Shown piece by piece: positions 1 to 6,626 of a DNA stretch of 9,683 nt. Both the position numbers and the translations under genes were made by a program. Below the pieces are notes generated by a model. It did no database searches, had not been told where the DNA came from, and saw only the letters and a list, made by a program, of their open reading frames with translations. The DNA lies in contig CAZFXN010000073.1 of assembly GCA_964523015.1 (NCBI GenBank), positions 1 to 9,683 of the forward strand, given 5' to 3'. The first letter of the stretch is position 1. Each line of letters opens with the position of its first letter. The stretch is from JAWXBT01 sp964523015. Lineage in GTDB: Bacteria; Bdellovibrionota_C; UBA2361; J135.

Positions 1-239
1 TTGAGAGGCGAGGAGGCGAGATCTCGCATCTTTACCAAAAATCGAGGTGCCATTTAAAAAGAATTTTTGTAGGGACTCGTAAGCCCTTTAATGGGTCTTA
101 ATTCAAGTTTGATCTTAGCTTAAGAGGATGCTCCTGGAATCCTGTCAAGCGAAAAATAAAAAATAGTGATCTTTTTTTGTGTAGGCACTAGTAAAAATCG
201 CCACCAACTTTAGATGAGAATGTTAATAAAATTGATCCA

Positions 240-263
240 AGTTACTTCTACGTAGAAGTAACT
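240..263. repeat. Perfect 24-bp palindrome
   Basis: The half AGTTACTTCTAC is followed directly by its exact reverse complement with no spacer. As RNA it would form a 9-10 bp stem with a small loop on either strand. Neither flank has a proper T-tract: the minus-strand side continues TTGGATCAATTTTATT and the plus-strand side ATTTATC. A binding site for a dimeric protein is therefore as likely as a terminator for tatA, whose stop codon lies about 150 bases away. A smaller dyad (ATCTTA-4-TAAGAT, 268-283) adjoins it. Confidence 0.75.
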
Positions 264-345
264 ATTTATCTTAAGAATAAGATTATCTCTCTATCCCGGT
301 AAGGACTTTTGAGTTCTAGAGTCGATTAGCTTTAGGAATGAAAAC

Positions 346-386
346 ACTGGAGGACGCGGAGAGCGCGGAGTTAGGAGAGCACGGGG
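346..386. repeat. Purine-rich, GC-rich stretch with about 9-bp periodicity
   Basis: GCGGAGAGC is followed directly by GCGGAGTTA, flanked by related units (CTGGAGGAC on the left, GGAGAGCACGG on the right). On the plus strand it is almost free of T, with G/A-rich 9-mers, and clearly richer in G+C than the surrounding AT-rich spacer. It has no stop-free frame of useful length. It looks like a fragment of a degenerate interspersed intergenic repeat; its function is unknown. Confidence 0.45.
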
Positions 387-413
387 TTAATTCTAGGACT
401 ATTTCTTCGCTAC

Positions 414-596
414 TTATTTTTTCTCCCCATCCTCTTTGTCAGTAACATCGATAGCTGAACCCTCTTTATAAGATTTCTTAAAGTTATTAATGGCCTTTCC
501 GAGACCACTTCCTAACTCAGGCAGCCGACGAGTTCCAAAAAGGAGAACAATCAGTATTGCAATAACGGCTAACTCTAATGGACTAAGTCCTAACAT
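414..596 (-). CDS. tatA: Sec-independent (twin-arginine) translocase subunit TatA
   Basis: This 60-residue protein is a subunit of the Tat pathway, which exports folded proteins across the inner membrane; TatA oligomers are recruited to the TatBC-substrate complex. The layout is classic: a short periplasmic N-terminus with a polar residue at position 8 (Glu), a transmembrane helix at about 7-20, the FG hinge at 20-21, then an amphipathic helix with LPELGSGLGKAINNFKKS (25-42), and a short charged tail. FG rather than LGP at the hinge, and the short length, favour TatA/TatE over TatB. The ATG at 596 is preceded by AGGA with a 6-base spacer. No tatB or tatC is adjacent. It is divergent from the TonB/TolA-like gene, and a good promoter lies at 632-660. 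Glu8 instead of the Gln of E. coli TatA is common outside enterics. Confidence 0.95.
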   Translation of the reverse strand: MLGLSPLELAVIAILIVLLFGTRRLPELGSGLGKAINNFKKSYKEGSAIDVTDKEDGEKK

Positions 597-627
597 TGGT
601 TTTCCTAGAAAGATTACGCTGTGGTAC

Positions 628-636
628 TGTTATTAT
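628..636 (+). promoter_or_regulatory. Extended -10 promoter candidate for the TonB/TolA-like gene
   Basis: TG-T-TATTAT fits an extended -10 element (TGn then a five-of-six match to TATAAT). No good -35 is visible at 16-18 bases upstream, as is allowed for this class. The predicted start is near 643, some 50 bases ahead of the ATG at 694. It physically overlaps the tatA -10 on the other strand. Confidence 0.4.
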
Positions 637-660
637 GATTAAATTATCATGAAAGGTCAA
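632..660 (-). promoter_or_regulatory. Sigma70-type promoter of tatA
   Basis: Read on the minus strand, TTGACC (660-655) is followed after exactly 17 bases by CATAAT (637-632). These match the -35 and -10 consensus at five of six bases each. The predicted start is near 625, giving a leader of about 30 bases before the tatA ATG. The spacer contains a short dyad (635-650). Confidence 0.65.
635..650. promoter_or_regulatory. Dyad in the divergent promoter region (possible operator)
   Basis: ATGAT-6-ATCAT is an interrupted inverted repeat that fills most of the tatA -35/-10 spacer and covers the predicted start of the opposite transcript. A protein bound here would block both promoters. The core TGATTAAATTATCA resembles half of a Fur-type box but is one base short of its 7-1-7 spacing, so the regulator is not assigned. 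Confidence 0.35.
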
Positions 661-693
661 AGGATCTTCTACGGCTGCTCTACTCCTTAACGT

Positions 694-1704
694 ATGGTAC
701 ACACTGACTTTAATGTAAGGAATAACTTTCAGTTGGCAATTGCCTTCTCCGTTATATTTCATCTAGTTTTTTTACTGACCATCAAAACGCAAAGCGAGAT
801 TATCATCCCGACAAGGATGACTATTCGGTTCGTAGAGCCGACACAGTCCAAACCATCTAAGCAGATCGTTTCCCCTTCCGATATTCAAAATAACCTAATT
901 CCAGAAAAGCAGAGCTACCTCTCAGATACAAACAATCAAGTAGAGAAAGAGATGCTTAAGCGCGGAGATGCCGGTGGTATTCCTGGTGAAAGAGCGCCAG
1001 AAAAAGCAGTGCCCGAAATAAAAGAAGTGCCTAAAAAGGAGGCCTCGAAAAAAGAAACTGAAAAAAAAGAAATCGAAAAGAAAGAAGTCCCTCAAAAAAG
1101 GCAAGAACTAAAACTCTCCGATCAAGGACTCCTAGCAAAATACAGTACCAACTCTCAAGCTAATAAAAAGCAGAATCAAGATTCCGATCAGCAAGAGCTC
1201 TCTCAACAACCTAGAGAATTTTCAAGAGCAACAGGTACTGGAGCTGCATTTTTTGGTACCAGTGGTGTACCTGATTACCTTCCACAGTTACCGGATGGAG
1301 ATTTAACTCTCCTAAATACTAAAGCATCACAACATGCAGTGTTTGTAAGGCGCGTAGCTTCAAGAGTATTTGGAGAGATGCGACAATCAGGATGGGATTA
1401 TTTACTAGCTCAAGATATCTATAGAATCAAAGAGATGGTCACTGTCGAAGCAGTATTAGATCTCGCTGGTAAAATTATATCAATTAAAATAACTGATGGA
1501 TCAGGCAGCTCAAAATTTGATGAGATCCTTTTAGCCGCAGCAAAAAAAGGAGCAGAAGATAAAAACCCACCACCATCAGCCGTAGCAGAGGATGGGAATA
1601 TCCACTTTATCTTTAAGTCTCGATCCTGGACGAGACCAGCAATGTCACGGAGTGGTCAGCCAACTGAGCAGAGGTGGTTATTGCTTGGGACTGGATTGAA
1701 ATAG
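694..1704 (+). CDS. TonB/TolA-family energy-transducing protein
   Basis: This is a 336-residue inner-membrane-anchored, periplasm-spanning protein. Family members carry force from the ExbBD or TolQR motor to outer-membrane partners. Order of parts: short cytoplasmic N-terminus, transmembrane helix 13-29, variable region, a Lys/Glu-rich stretch (105-140, repeated KKE/EKKE units), a Gln/Ser-rich stretch, the segment DYLPQLPDGDLTLLNTKA (194-211), and a C-terminal TonB-like domain of about 215-310 with VTVEAVLDLAGKIISIKI, a Gly-Ser run, FDEILLAAAKKGA and NPPPSAV followed by IHFIFKSRSW. About 25 residues extend beyond the domain. The linker is poor in proline and looks helical, as in TolA, whereas the C-terminal pattern looks TonB-like, so the partner motor is uncertain. 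The ATG at 694 has no clear Shine-Dalgarno, but an in-frame stop at 688-690 and the next Met after the membrane helix leave little choice. It is a single gene ending in hairpins at 1734-1785. Confidence 0.85.
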   Translation: MVHTDFNVRNNFQLAIAFSVIFHLVFLLTIKTQSEIIIPTRMTIRFVEPTQSKPSKQIVSPSDIQNNLIPEKQSYLSDTNNQVEKEMLKRGDAGGIPGERAPEKAVPEIKEVPKKEASKKETEKKEIEKKEVPQKRQELKLSDQGLLAKYSTNSQANKKQNQDSDQQELSQQPREFSRATGTGAAFFGTSGVPDYLPQLPDGDLTLLNTKASQHAVFVRRVASRVFGEMRQSGWDYLLAQDIYRIKEMVTVEAVLDLAGKIISIKITDGSGSSKFDEILLAAAKKGAEDKNPPPSAVAEDGNIHFIFKSRSWTRPAMSRSGQPTEQRWLLLGTGLK

Positions 1705-1726
1705 ACAGTAGAGAAAAATACTATAG

Positions 1727-1761
1727 AAAAAAATTGGGCTCAGGATTGCTCCTAAGCCCAA
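1727..1761 (-). terminator. Rho-independent terminator of the minus-strand tra-like operon
   Basis: The stem TTGGGCT, one mismatch, AGGA, loop TTGC, TCCT, one mismatch, AGCCCAA (1734-1761) is followed on the minus strand by seven T (1733-1727). It lies about 270 bases past the J-domain gene stop and is the first strong terminator that operon meets. The same hairpin also forms in the plus-strand transcript, so it may act both ways. Confidence 0.8.
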
Positions 1762-1762
1762 A

Positions 1763-1791
1763 GGTCAGATTGGGGGAACCTGATCTTCTTT
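1763..1791 (+). terminator. Rho-independent terminator of the TonB/TolA-like gene
   Basis: GGTCAG pairs with CTGATC (one G-U wobble); the stem continues past an A-C mismatch with two more pairs and a GGGGG loop. TTCTTT (1786-1791) follows. It is placed 58 bases after the stop codon and directly abuts the opposite-strand terminator. Confidence 0.6.
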
Positions 1792-2029
1792 AATTACATA
1801 ACAAGTTATGCAATCAATATCTGCGAAAGTACCATAAATGTGGGAGGATTTCACACAATTTTTGAAAAATAGTGGTTTTTGTTAGGGGGGAGGTATGTTG
1901 AATATGTTTAATGGGTTAGGTTGGCAGCAATAGATCTAAATGCCCTAAGCGTAAACAAAATCCACGTTTGCAGCTGTATTATTAATTCGATTTTTTACTT
2001 ATTTATACGACGTGCAGATAATCGTTCTC
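1792..2029. other. Convergent intergenic spacer
   Basis: No gene of normal size is visible. A very strong ribosome-binding sequence (GGGGGGAGGT, 1885-1894) precedes a tiny plus-strand frame: an ATG at 1904, nine bases downstream, encodes MFNGLGWQQ and stops at 1931-1933; another in-frame ATG at 1895 is too close to the binding sequence. There is no visible promoter for it, and it sits beyond the plus-strand terminator. A 13-base AT dyad (ATTTTTGAAAAAT) lies at 1858-1870. Confidence 0.4.
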
Positions 2030-3529
2030 TTATGATCTCCATGCTCTAGTACTTTCCGCTAAACTCTCTAACATTCCGAAGAATAGACTAAACCTCCCCT
2101 TTATAAGACCATTTTCATAGGATACCTCTTCTGTTAATCCGGTAGCTAATTTAGCCTGTGCTGCTGTCCAATCTTCTCTTGCGCCATTAATTGCCCACAG
2201 CTCTCCGAATTCTTTAAAGTCAATTAAGTTAATAGACTTATACGCTACTGCATGAATAGCGTTTTTAATCTGCTCAATGCCTTCTCTGGTAAGCTTAAGT
2301 TCTACTTCATTATACTTAAATACAGCAACCTCAGGAAATTCGCCTTGCTGAAGTGCGGCATATGCAGGTCTCATTTTCATATGATCTTTATTCGTAATTT
2401 GAGCCATGAAATCGCTACAAACAACGCTGTCTTTTGTTACAATATAGTTTCCCTTTGCATCCTTTTCTCCTCTAGCAAATCCAACCCCTTTATAAATCAG
2501 ATCAATATGATCAGCATTAATATTACCAAATAATCCCGAGCTCTCATCCATCATCTTTAAGATACTATTTCTGACATGAAGCCGAAGCATCATCTCCTGG
2601 TCCATCAAACGCCCAGCTGATACTGCCAGTCGGATATTCCTTTCATCCCAACTTGAGACAGATGACTCTCGTCTCTCTGTTACCCTATGTGCATTGTCAC
2701 CATCACCCGACTTACTATACTTACTTTTAAGATACTCTTTGTCATTACGTCCAACGACAGCATAATGCAATTCTAGGTTTGAAATCCTATGGCCAAGCTG
2801 CTTACTTGCGCCTCCACACAATCTAGCCATCTGAAGTTTTACAAAAGCTTCGCTTGTTCCCTGAAAGATTGTAGGATCACTACCATAAACAAAGGCCTGC
2901 AAAGGATCTCTCCAGGCATCCCCTTTCTTTAAATCATTAATGCCCTTTTTGTTCTCTGGTTCATCTGCAGCTCCACTACCTTGGCGAATGTTTGGTCCTC
3001 TCCCGCCACCACCACTACCACCTCTATCGTCACGATTACCATAATCCGATCCCTGTCCCCGTTGCACGCTCCCTGACCTACTCAATCCTTGCTCTGGCTT
3101 ATCAGGGCCATGCATTGCGGCATTTGCAACTTCACGAGGACTTACTCCCATTTCGGCGTGAACAAGATCAGGACCTGTGGCATTATCCTGTCTCTGTTTT
3201 GACTTTCCTGTTTGTATTTCAGTATCTGCAGCATCACGTGCCCAAAGAATCCCTTTTAAAACTTCGTGAAGCTGTGATTGACTAACATCAGAATTCGTTC
3301 GATTTACATCCGGGTGCACCTTTCTTATTAATGTTCCTGATGCTGTTAATACATCGTTTCTCGAGGCATCATATGGTAACCCAAGTATTTTAAAAGGATC
3401 CATACCGCTTGAATCTGTGTCTTTCTTGCTCCACTCTGAAATAACTCTATCTACAATACTGTTTAATTCTACTGCTCTTGCAGATGCAGCGGTATCTGTC
3501 CTTCCCGGTGCGTTGGCTGTATCTACCAT
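2030..3529 (-). CDS. J-domain (DnaJ-like) protein at the end of the traFHG-like operon
   Basis: This is a 499-residue protein with no signal peptide or membrane helix, so probably cytosolic. Residues 44-105 read as a J domain: DPFKILGLPYDASRNDV, then LIRKVHPDVNR with the HPD signature at 72-74, then a third helix (LHEVLKGILWARDAAD). J domains stimulate the ATPase of DnaK/Hsp70 and direct it to clients. A Gly/Arg/Ser-rich linker (about 145-190, including GGSGGGGRG) separates it from a C-terminal region of some 300 residues that I do not recognise. The zinc-finger and client-binding repeats of true DnaJ are absent. The ATG at 3529 has AAGAG upstream at a suitable distance. It starts 28 bases after the TraG-like stop, so it is probably cotranscribed. 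One inference is a chaperone adaptor for components of the transfer apparatus; nothing in the sequence proves the client. Confidence 0.8.
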   Translation of the reverse strand: MVDTANAPGRTDTAASARAVELNSIVDRVISEWSKKDTDSSGMDPFKILGLPYDASRNDVLTASGTLIRKVHPDVNRTNSDVSQSQLHEVLKGILWARDAADTEIQTGKSKQRQDNATGPDLVHAEMGVSPREVANAAMHGPDKPEQGLSRSGSVQRGQGSDYGNRDDRGGSGGGGRGPNIRQGSGAADEPENKKGINDLKKGDAWRDPLQAFVYGSDPTIFQGTSEAFVKLQMARLCGGASKQLGHRISNLELHYAVVGRNDKEYLKSKYSKSGDGDNAHRVTERRESSVSSWDERNIRLAVSAGRLMDQEMMLRLHVRNSILKMMDESSGLFGNINADHIDLIYKGVGFARGEKDAKGNYIVTKDSVVCSDFMAQITNKDHMKMRPAYAALQQGEFPEVAVFKYNEVELKLTREGIEQIKNAIHAVAYKSINLIDFKEFGELWAINGAREDWTAAQAKLATGLTEEVSYENGLIKGRFSLFFGMLESLAESTRAWRS

Positions 3530-3557
3530 ATCTTACTCTTTATAGATTAAAGTTATC

Positions 3558-6500
3558 TTATTCATCTGAATTCGCCATTTTATTTACGGCCTCAGAAACT
3601 CCACCTAAACTATCTGCATACTTACCCGCATCTGACATAATGGTGGCAGGATTGTATGAGGAACCACCTGCCGGCTCTAATGACATGTCGGCATCTCTGG
3701 TTCTCGCGGTAGCGGCACCACTTAAGCCACCAATTTCCCCTGATGATGCGGAGTAAATCCCTCCAACTGATTGCGAAAATCCATCCCCATATTTAAGATC
3801 TTTGGCAGCAGAACTAGCATCAGATCCTAACATTCCATTCATAGCCATGCCTTGCATGTTGGTTGGTTTCTGCCCAGGATCAAGATATCCAGCACCAAGA
3901 CCAATTGCTGCCGCAAAATCTGAATTTGATTGAGCATAATTATTAGCTGAATCCCACGCTGCCTGCTCACCAGCAAAAGACGCCCCAGATTCACCACGAC
4001 TTGCCTTAAGGCCAGCGATACTTGATCTGGCTTGTGCATTAAATCCCGCTTCAGTTTGAGCAATCTGATTCCGTGCATGAGCTAAACCTTGCTGGTTGTA
4101 TCTTACCGCCTCTCCATGTCTGTTTTGATCCACTAAATATCCGGCAGTACTAGCCCCCAAATTAGCGAGTATTCCATTTTTATCCCCAGTGCCTTTTACT
4201 TTATCAGCTGCCCAACCAGCAACTGATCCACCTAATGTAGCAAGAGATCGATTAACACCCATAGCAGAATTCATAACTCCAGCTGCTTTATCTTCAAGGT
4301 GACCAAGAGTTCCAAACAAACTACCTTTTGTTTGCGCAGCCGATGAGTAGATACTCCCCCCCAGTTGTTCGTTAGACTTTCCTAGCACGCCAGCTGCTAG
4401 TCCATCTTTTCGCATCGCACTCGCAAACGCCTCTTGTCGGCCAGTTGCTTGGGCCATCTTCATCTTTTGTCCAAGATCTGCGGCGGCTGCTTGACCGGCG
4501 GCACTACCACCTGGAGAGGCAATTTGGCCGATTGCAGAACTGATCATCCCGGCAGCCCCTGATTTTGCGCCGAGTACTAGTTGTCCTGTCACTGCTGGAA
4601 TTGCAAAATAAAGCGCTGACATAATATAGATGTAATATGTATTCGACATATCAAGATCGATATTATTTGAAAGTTTTAATAATCGATCGACAAGAGCTGT
4701 CATCGGCTCACCCCATAAGACAGGCATAGAAACTTGTGGGGTGTAAGTTGTAATCATTGAGGAATCAAAATACCCCGGCTCTATGCAAGTTGGGTTTAGA
4801 TTTTTAACTGCAAAGATTGCTTCATTAATCGTTCCACTAGCTAAACTATTACTTGTCATAGCCCAAACAGAGCGTTCAAGAATAGTAACCATGGCAAATC
4901 CTAGATCCCATAACTTAACCCAGACCCAAAACTGCATCCACTGAAACATTGCTCCATGCATCCCTGGAACAATTACAAGAACAGCAGCAAATGGATAGGC
5001 AATTGCCAAAAAGTAAAGAAGCTTTCCTTGGAAATACGGCACCATTAAGGCCCAAGTATATAACTCGCCATACTTTGATACCTGGCCATTAATACGTTGA
5101 AAGTCCTGTACGTTTTTTACAGTTTGCTGTCCACTGGTTAATCGCTGCTCAGTAATCTGAGATGGTGCAATCTTTAATTCATTTCTAAATAAATGAATTA
5201 AAATTAAATTTTCGAGATATTTTGGAGCCTCTACAATTCCGATTTTTTTCCCAGTATCTGGATCTTTTATATCCCATCCATAAAGCATCTGTGCGGCGTA
5301 TGCTCCAGGCAACATGTCTTGAGGAGCGGATCTCAATAACTGATAAGTTATCTGAGAAGCTTCCCATCGTATCCCTTGCATAAGCATTATAAAATACGTT
5401 CGACAATTCAATACTTCACGAACATCTCCCATCACATTTTGATTTATTTTATATTGTTCATGAAGTTCATCGTAGTAAGTTTTAATCCCGCTCTCTAAAC
5501 CTATAGAGTTATTATTATTAGTTTGAGCTGCAATGTTTTTAAGTGCTTTTGGAGTTGGCATTGATTTTGTCTCTAGCCTATCCATTAGATTGAAGGCTGG
5601 TCCCTCATAACTATTTGACACGTCAGTTGACCCACAGTTAAAGCTATTCATATATAGCTGACCGGGTGGGGCTGGTGGACCAATAAATCCTGGATCAACT
5701 CCTTTTAAAGTCATCACATAACCATTAATGTCAGTACCATGTGAGTAGGTAGCAGCAGTCATCTCTTTTTTATCGATTGATTCCATGAACAATGCACCAC
5801 ACTCGCTGGCCATAAATTGCGAAAAGAGTTGGCGAACATCATTATTAGCTACCCGTGCCGCAGTTATACTCTGTACAAATTCCCATTTAATATTAGTAGT
5901 CAGATCCCACATTCTAAGACTATCATCTACCTCGACATCAGAGATATCTGAAAATACATTTGAGTTTTCTCCTGGAGAGGCAGGGCGCGCTCTTGAAACA
6001 CCCATGATCCATACTAGTTGCTGTATTGTGTCACTAACAACATGATCAACCATTGCAAAGAAAGAGGAAACACAAGCAGCATCTGAACAGGAATCAATAC
6101 TGGAGCCTGATTCAGGTGGACCATCCGATCTTGGGTGCATTCCATTACGAATAATATAGTTGTCATTTAGAAGTCCGACTTCAGCGAGCTTCCAAACTTC
6201 TTTCATATCGCGAAGCCCCATTGATTCATTCTCTGAATCAACACCAACTCGCCAGGCCACTCCCTGAACTGGTGTTCGTGCGTCAGTAAGCCAGAAAAAT
6301 ACTGCTGGACCAACAGCAAGCCAAAGATACATCCTTGGTGGCATCCCCATAGCCATACTAATAATGATCGTTATTCCAGCTATGACGTAAGCAAGAATAC
6401 CCCAGGTGCCGAGACCGCCACTATGTATAAGGTGAAGCCACTCTGCCTGAGCATAGTAACCAAGGGTACTAAAGGCTGCAGTAATTGCATTAAATGCTGA

Positions 6501-6596
6501 GGCTGGACATGCCTCTCCGCAAGCAAGATAGTCTTGAGGACTTGGTCCAGACTGGGCACTAAGTACAAAACTAAATATTTGACTAACTAAATCCAT
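3558..6596 (-). CDS. traG: TraG-like mating-pair stabilisation / F-type transfer membrane protein
   Basis: This 1012-residue polytopic inner-membrane protein is similar in layout to F-plasmid TraG (about 940 residues), needed for pilus assembly and mating-pair stabilisation. The N-terminal part fits the TraG_N family: membrane helices at about 64-84 and 89-104, then ARTPVQGVAWRVGVD and a long region with paired cysteines (C26/C30, C170/C175) consistent with periplasmic exposure. A second membrane cluster follows at about 525-545, 550-575 and 654-675. From about 676 to the end the protein is rich in Ala, Gly, Ser and Gln with no membrane helix, matching the long soluble tail of TraG proteins. 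The tail itself is not recognisable in detail. The ATG at 6596 has only weak GAAAG upstream and lies 30 bases after the preceding stop. Identification rests on topology, the N-terminal region and synteny. It is not the VirD4-type coupling protein also called TraG in IncP systems, since no Walker motifs are seen. Confidence 0.8.
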   Translation of the reverse strand: MDLVSQIFSFVLSAQSGPSPQDYLACGEACPASAFNAITAAFSTLGYYAQAEWLHLIHSGGLGTWGILAYVIAGITIIISMAMGMPPRMYLWLAVGPAVFFWLTDARTPVQGVAWRVGVDSENESMGLRDMKEVWKLAEVGLLNDNYIIRNGMHPRSDGPPESGSSIDSCSDAACVSSFFAMVDHVVSDTIQQLVWIMGVSRARPASPGENSNVFSDISDVEVDDSLRMWDLTTNIKWEFVQSITAARVANNDVRQLFSQFMASECGALFMESIDKKEMTAATYSHGTDINGYVMTLKGVDPGFIGPPAPPGQLYMNSFNCGSTDVSNSYEGPAFNLMDRLETKSMPTPKALKNIAAQTNNNNSIGLESGIKTYYDELHEQYKINQNVMGDVREVLNCRTYFIMLMQGIRWEASQITYQLLRSAPQDMLPGAYAAQMLYGWDIKDPDTGKKIGIVEAPKYLENLILIHLFRNELKIAPSQITEQRLTSGQQTVKNVQDFQRINGQVSKYGELYTWALMVPYFQGKLLYFLAIAYPFAAVLVIVPGMHGAMFQWMQFWVWVKLWDLGFAMVTILERSVWAMTSNSLASGTINEAIFAVKNLNPTCIEPGYFDSSMITTYTPQVSMPVLWGEPMTALVDRLLKLSNNIDLDMSNTYYIYIMSALYFAIPAVTGQLVLGAKSGAAGMISSAIGQIASPGGSAAGQAAAADLGQKMKMAQATGRQEAFASAMRKDGLAAGVLGKSNEQLGGSIYSSAAQTKGSLFGTLGHLEDKAAGVMNSAMGVNRSLATLGGSVAGWAADKVKGTGDKNGILANLGASTAGYLVDQNRHGEAVRYNQQGLAHARNQIAQTEAGFNAQARSSIAGLKASRGESGASFAGEQAAWDSANNYAQSNSDFAAAIGLGAGYLDPGQKPTNMQGMAMNGMLGSDASSAAKDLKYGDGFSQSVGGIYSASSGEIGGLSGAATARTRDADMSLEPAGGSSYNPATIMSDAGKYADSLGGVSEAVNKMANSDE
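5173..5202. repeat. 12-bp perfect inverted repeat inside the TraG-like gene
   Basis: TTTAATTCATTT (5173-5184) and its exact reverse complement (5191-5202) are separated by six bases. In the mRNA this would be an all but pure A-U hairpin, within codons for the LIHLFRNELKI region (about residues 466-476). No T-tract follows, so it is not a standard terminator; it may be chance in AT-rich coding sequence. Confidence 0.6.
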
Positions 6597-6626
6597 ATAA
6601 AACTTTCAAAAAACCACTATTAAATA

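Larger units (their letters stand above)
1..413. other. Left intergenic region with no convincing gene
   Basis: No convincing gene is seen. The plus frame beginning at base 1 is open for 18 codons (ending RSRIFTKNRGAI, stop TAA at 55-57), so the tail of a gene lying to the left is possible but unsupported. Bases 5-20 are a tandem duplication of the octamer GAGGCGAG, and 16-27 is a 12-bp palindrome (GCGAGATCTCGC). For transcripts leaving tatA on the minus strand, a weak stem (TAGTG/CACTA, 164-168 with 186-190) is followed by a strong T-tract (complement of 152-163) and might act as a terminator. A 24-bp palindrome and a purine-rich period-9 stretch are listed separately. Confidence 0.6.

Noticed and set aside
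1..57. C-terminal end of a plus-strand gene from the left
   Set aside because: Eighteen open codons at the edge are too few, and they overlap a tandem octamer and a palindrome.
414..596. Calling the small Tat protein TatB because of Glu at position 8
   Set aside because: The FG hinge, LPELGSGLGKAI helix and 60-residue length fit TatA/TatE; Glu8 occurs in many TatA proteins.
635..650. Fur box between tatA and the TonB/TolA-like gene
   Set aside because: The dyad shares TGAT/ATCA arms with the Fur consensus but has the wrong central spacing and only partial identity, so it is listed as an unassigned operator.
922..1104. Phe-rich minus-strand open frame inside the TonB/TolA-like gene
   Set aside because: It is the complement of the Lys/Glu-rich linker codons, with no start context.
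1865..1880. Shared AATAGTGGTTTTT 13-mer with the junction upstream of the TraG-like gene (6607-6619, minus)
   Set aside because: A single 13-base AT-rich match in a 10-kb window is expected by chance and the flanks do not extend it.
3558..6596. VirD4-type coupling protein (IncP TraG)
   Set aside because: No Walker A or B motifs are seen; topology and the N-terminal sequence fit F-type TraG.
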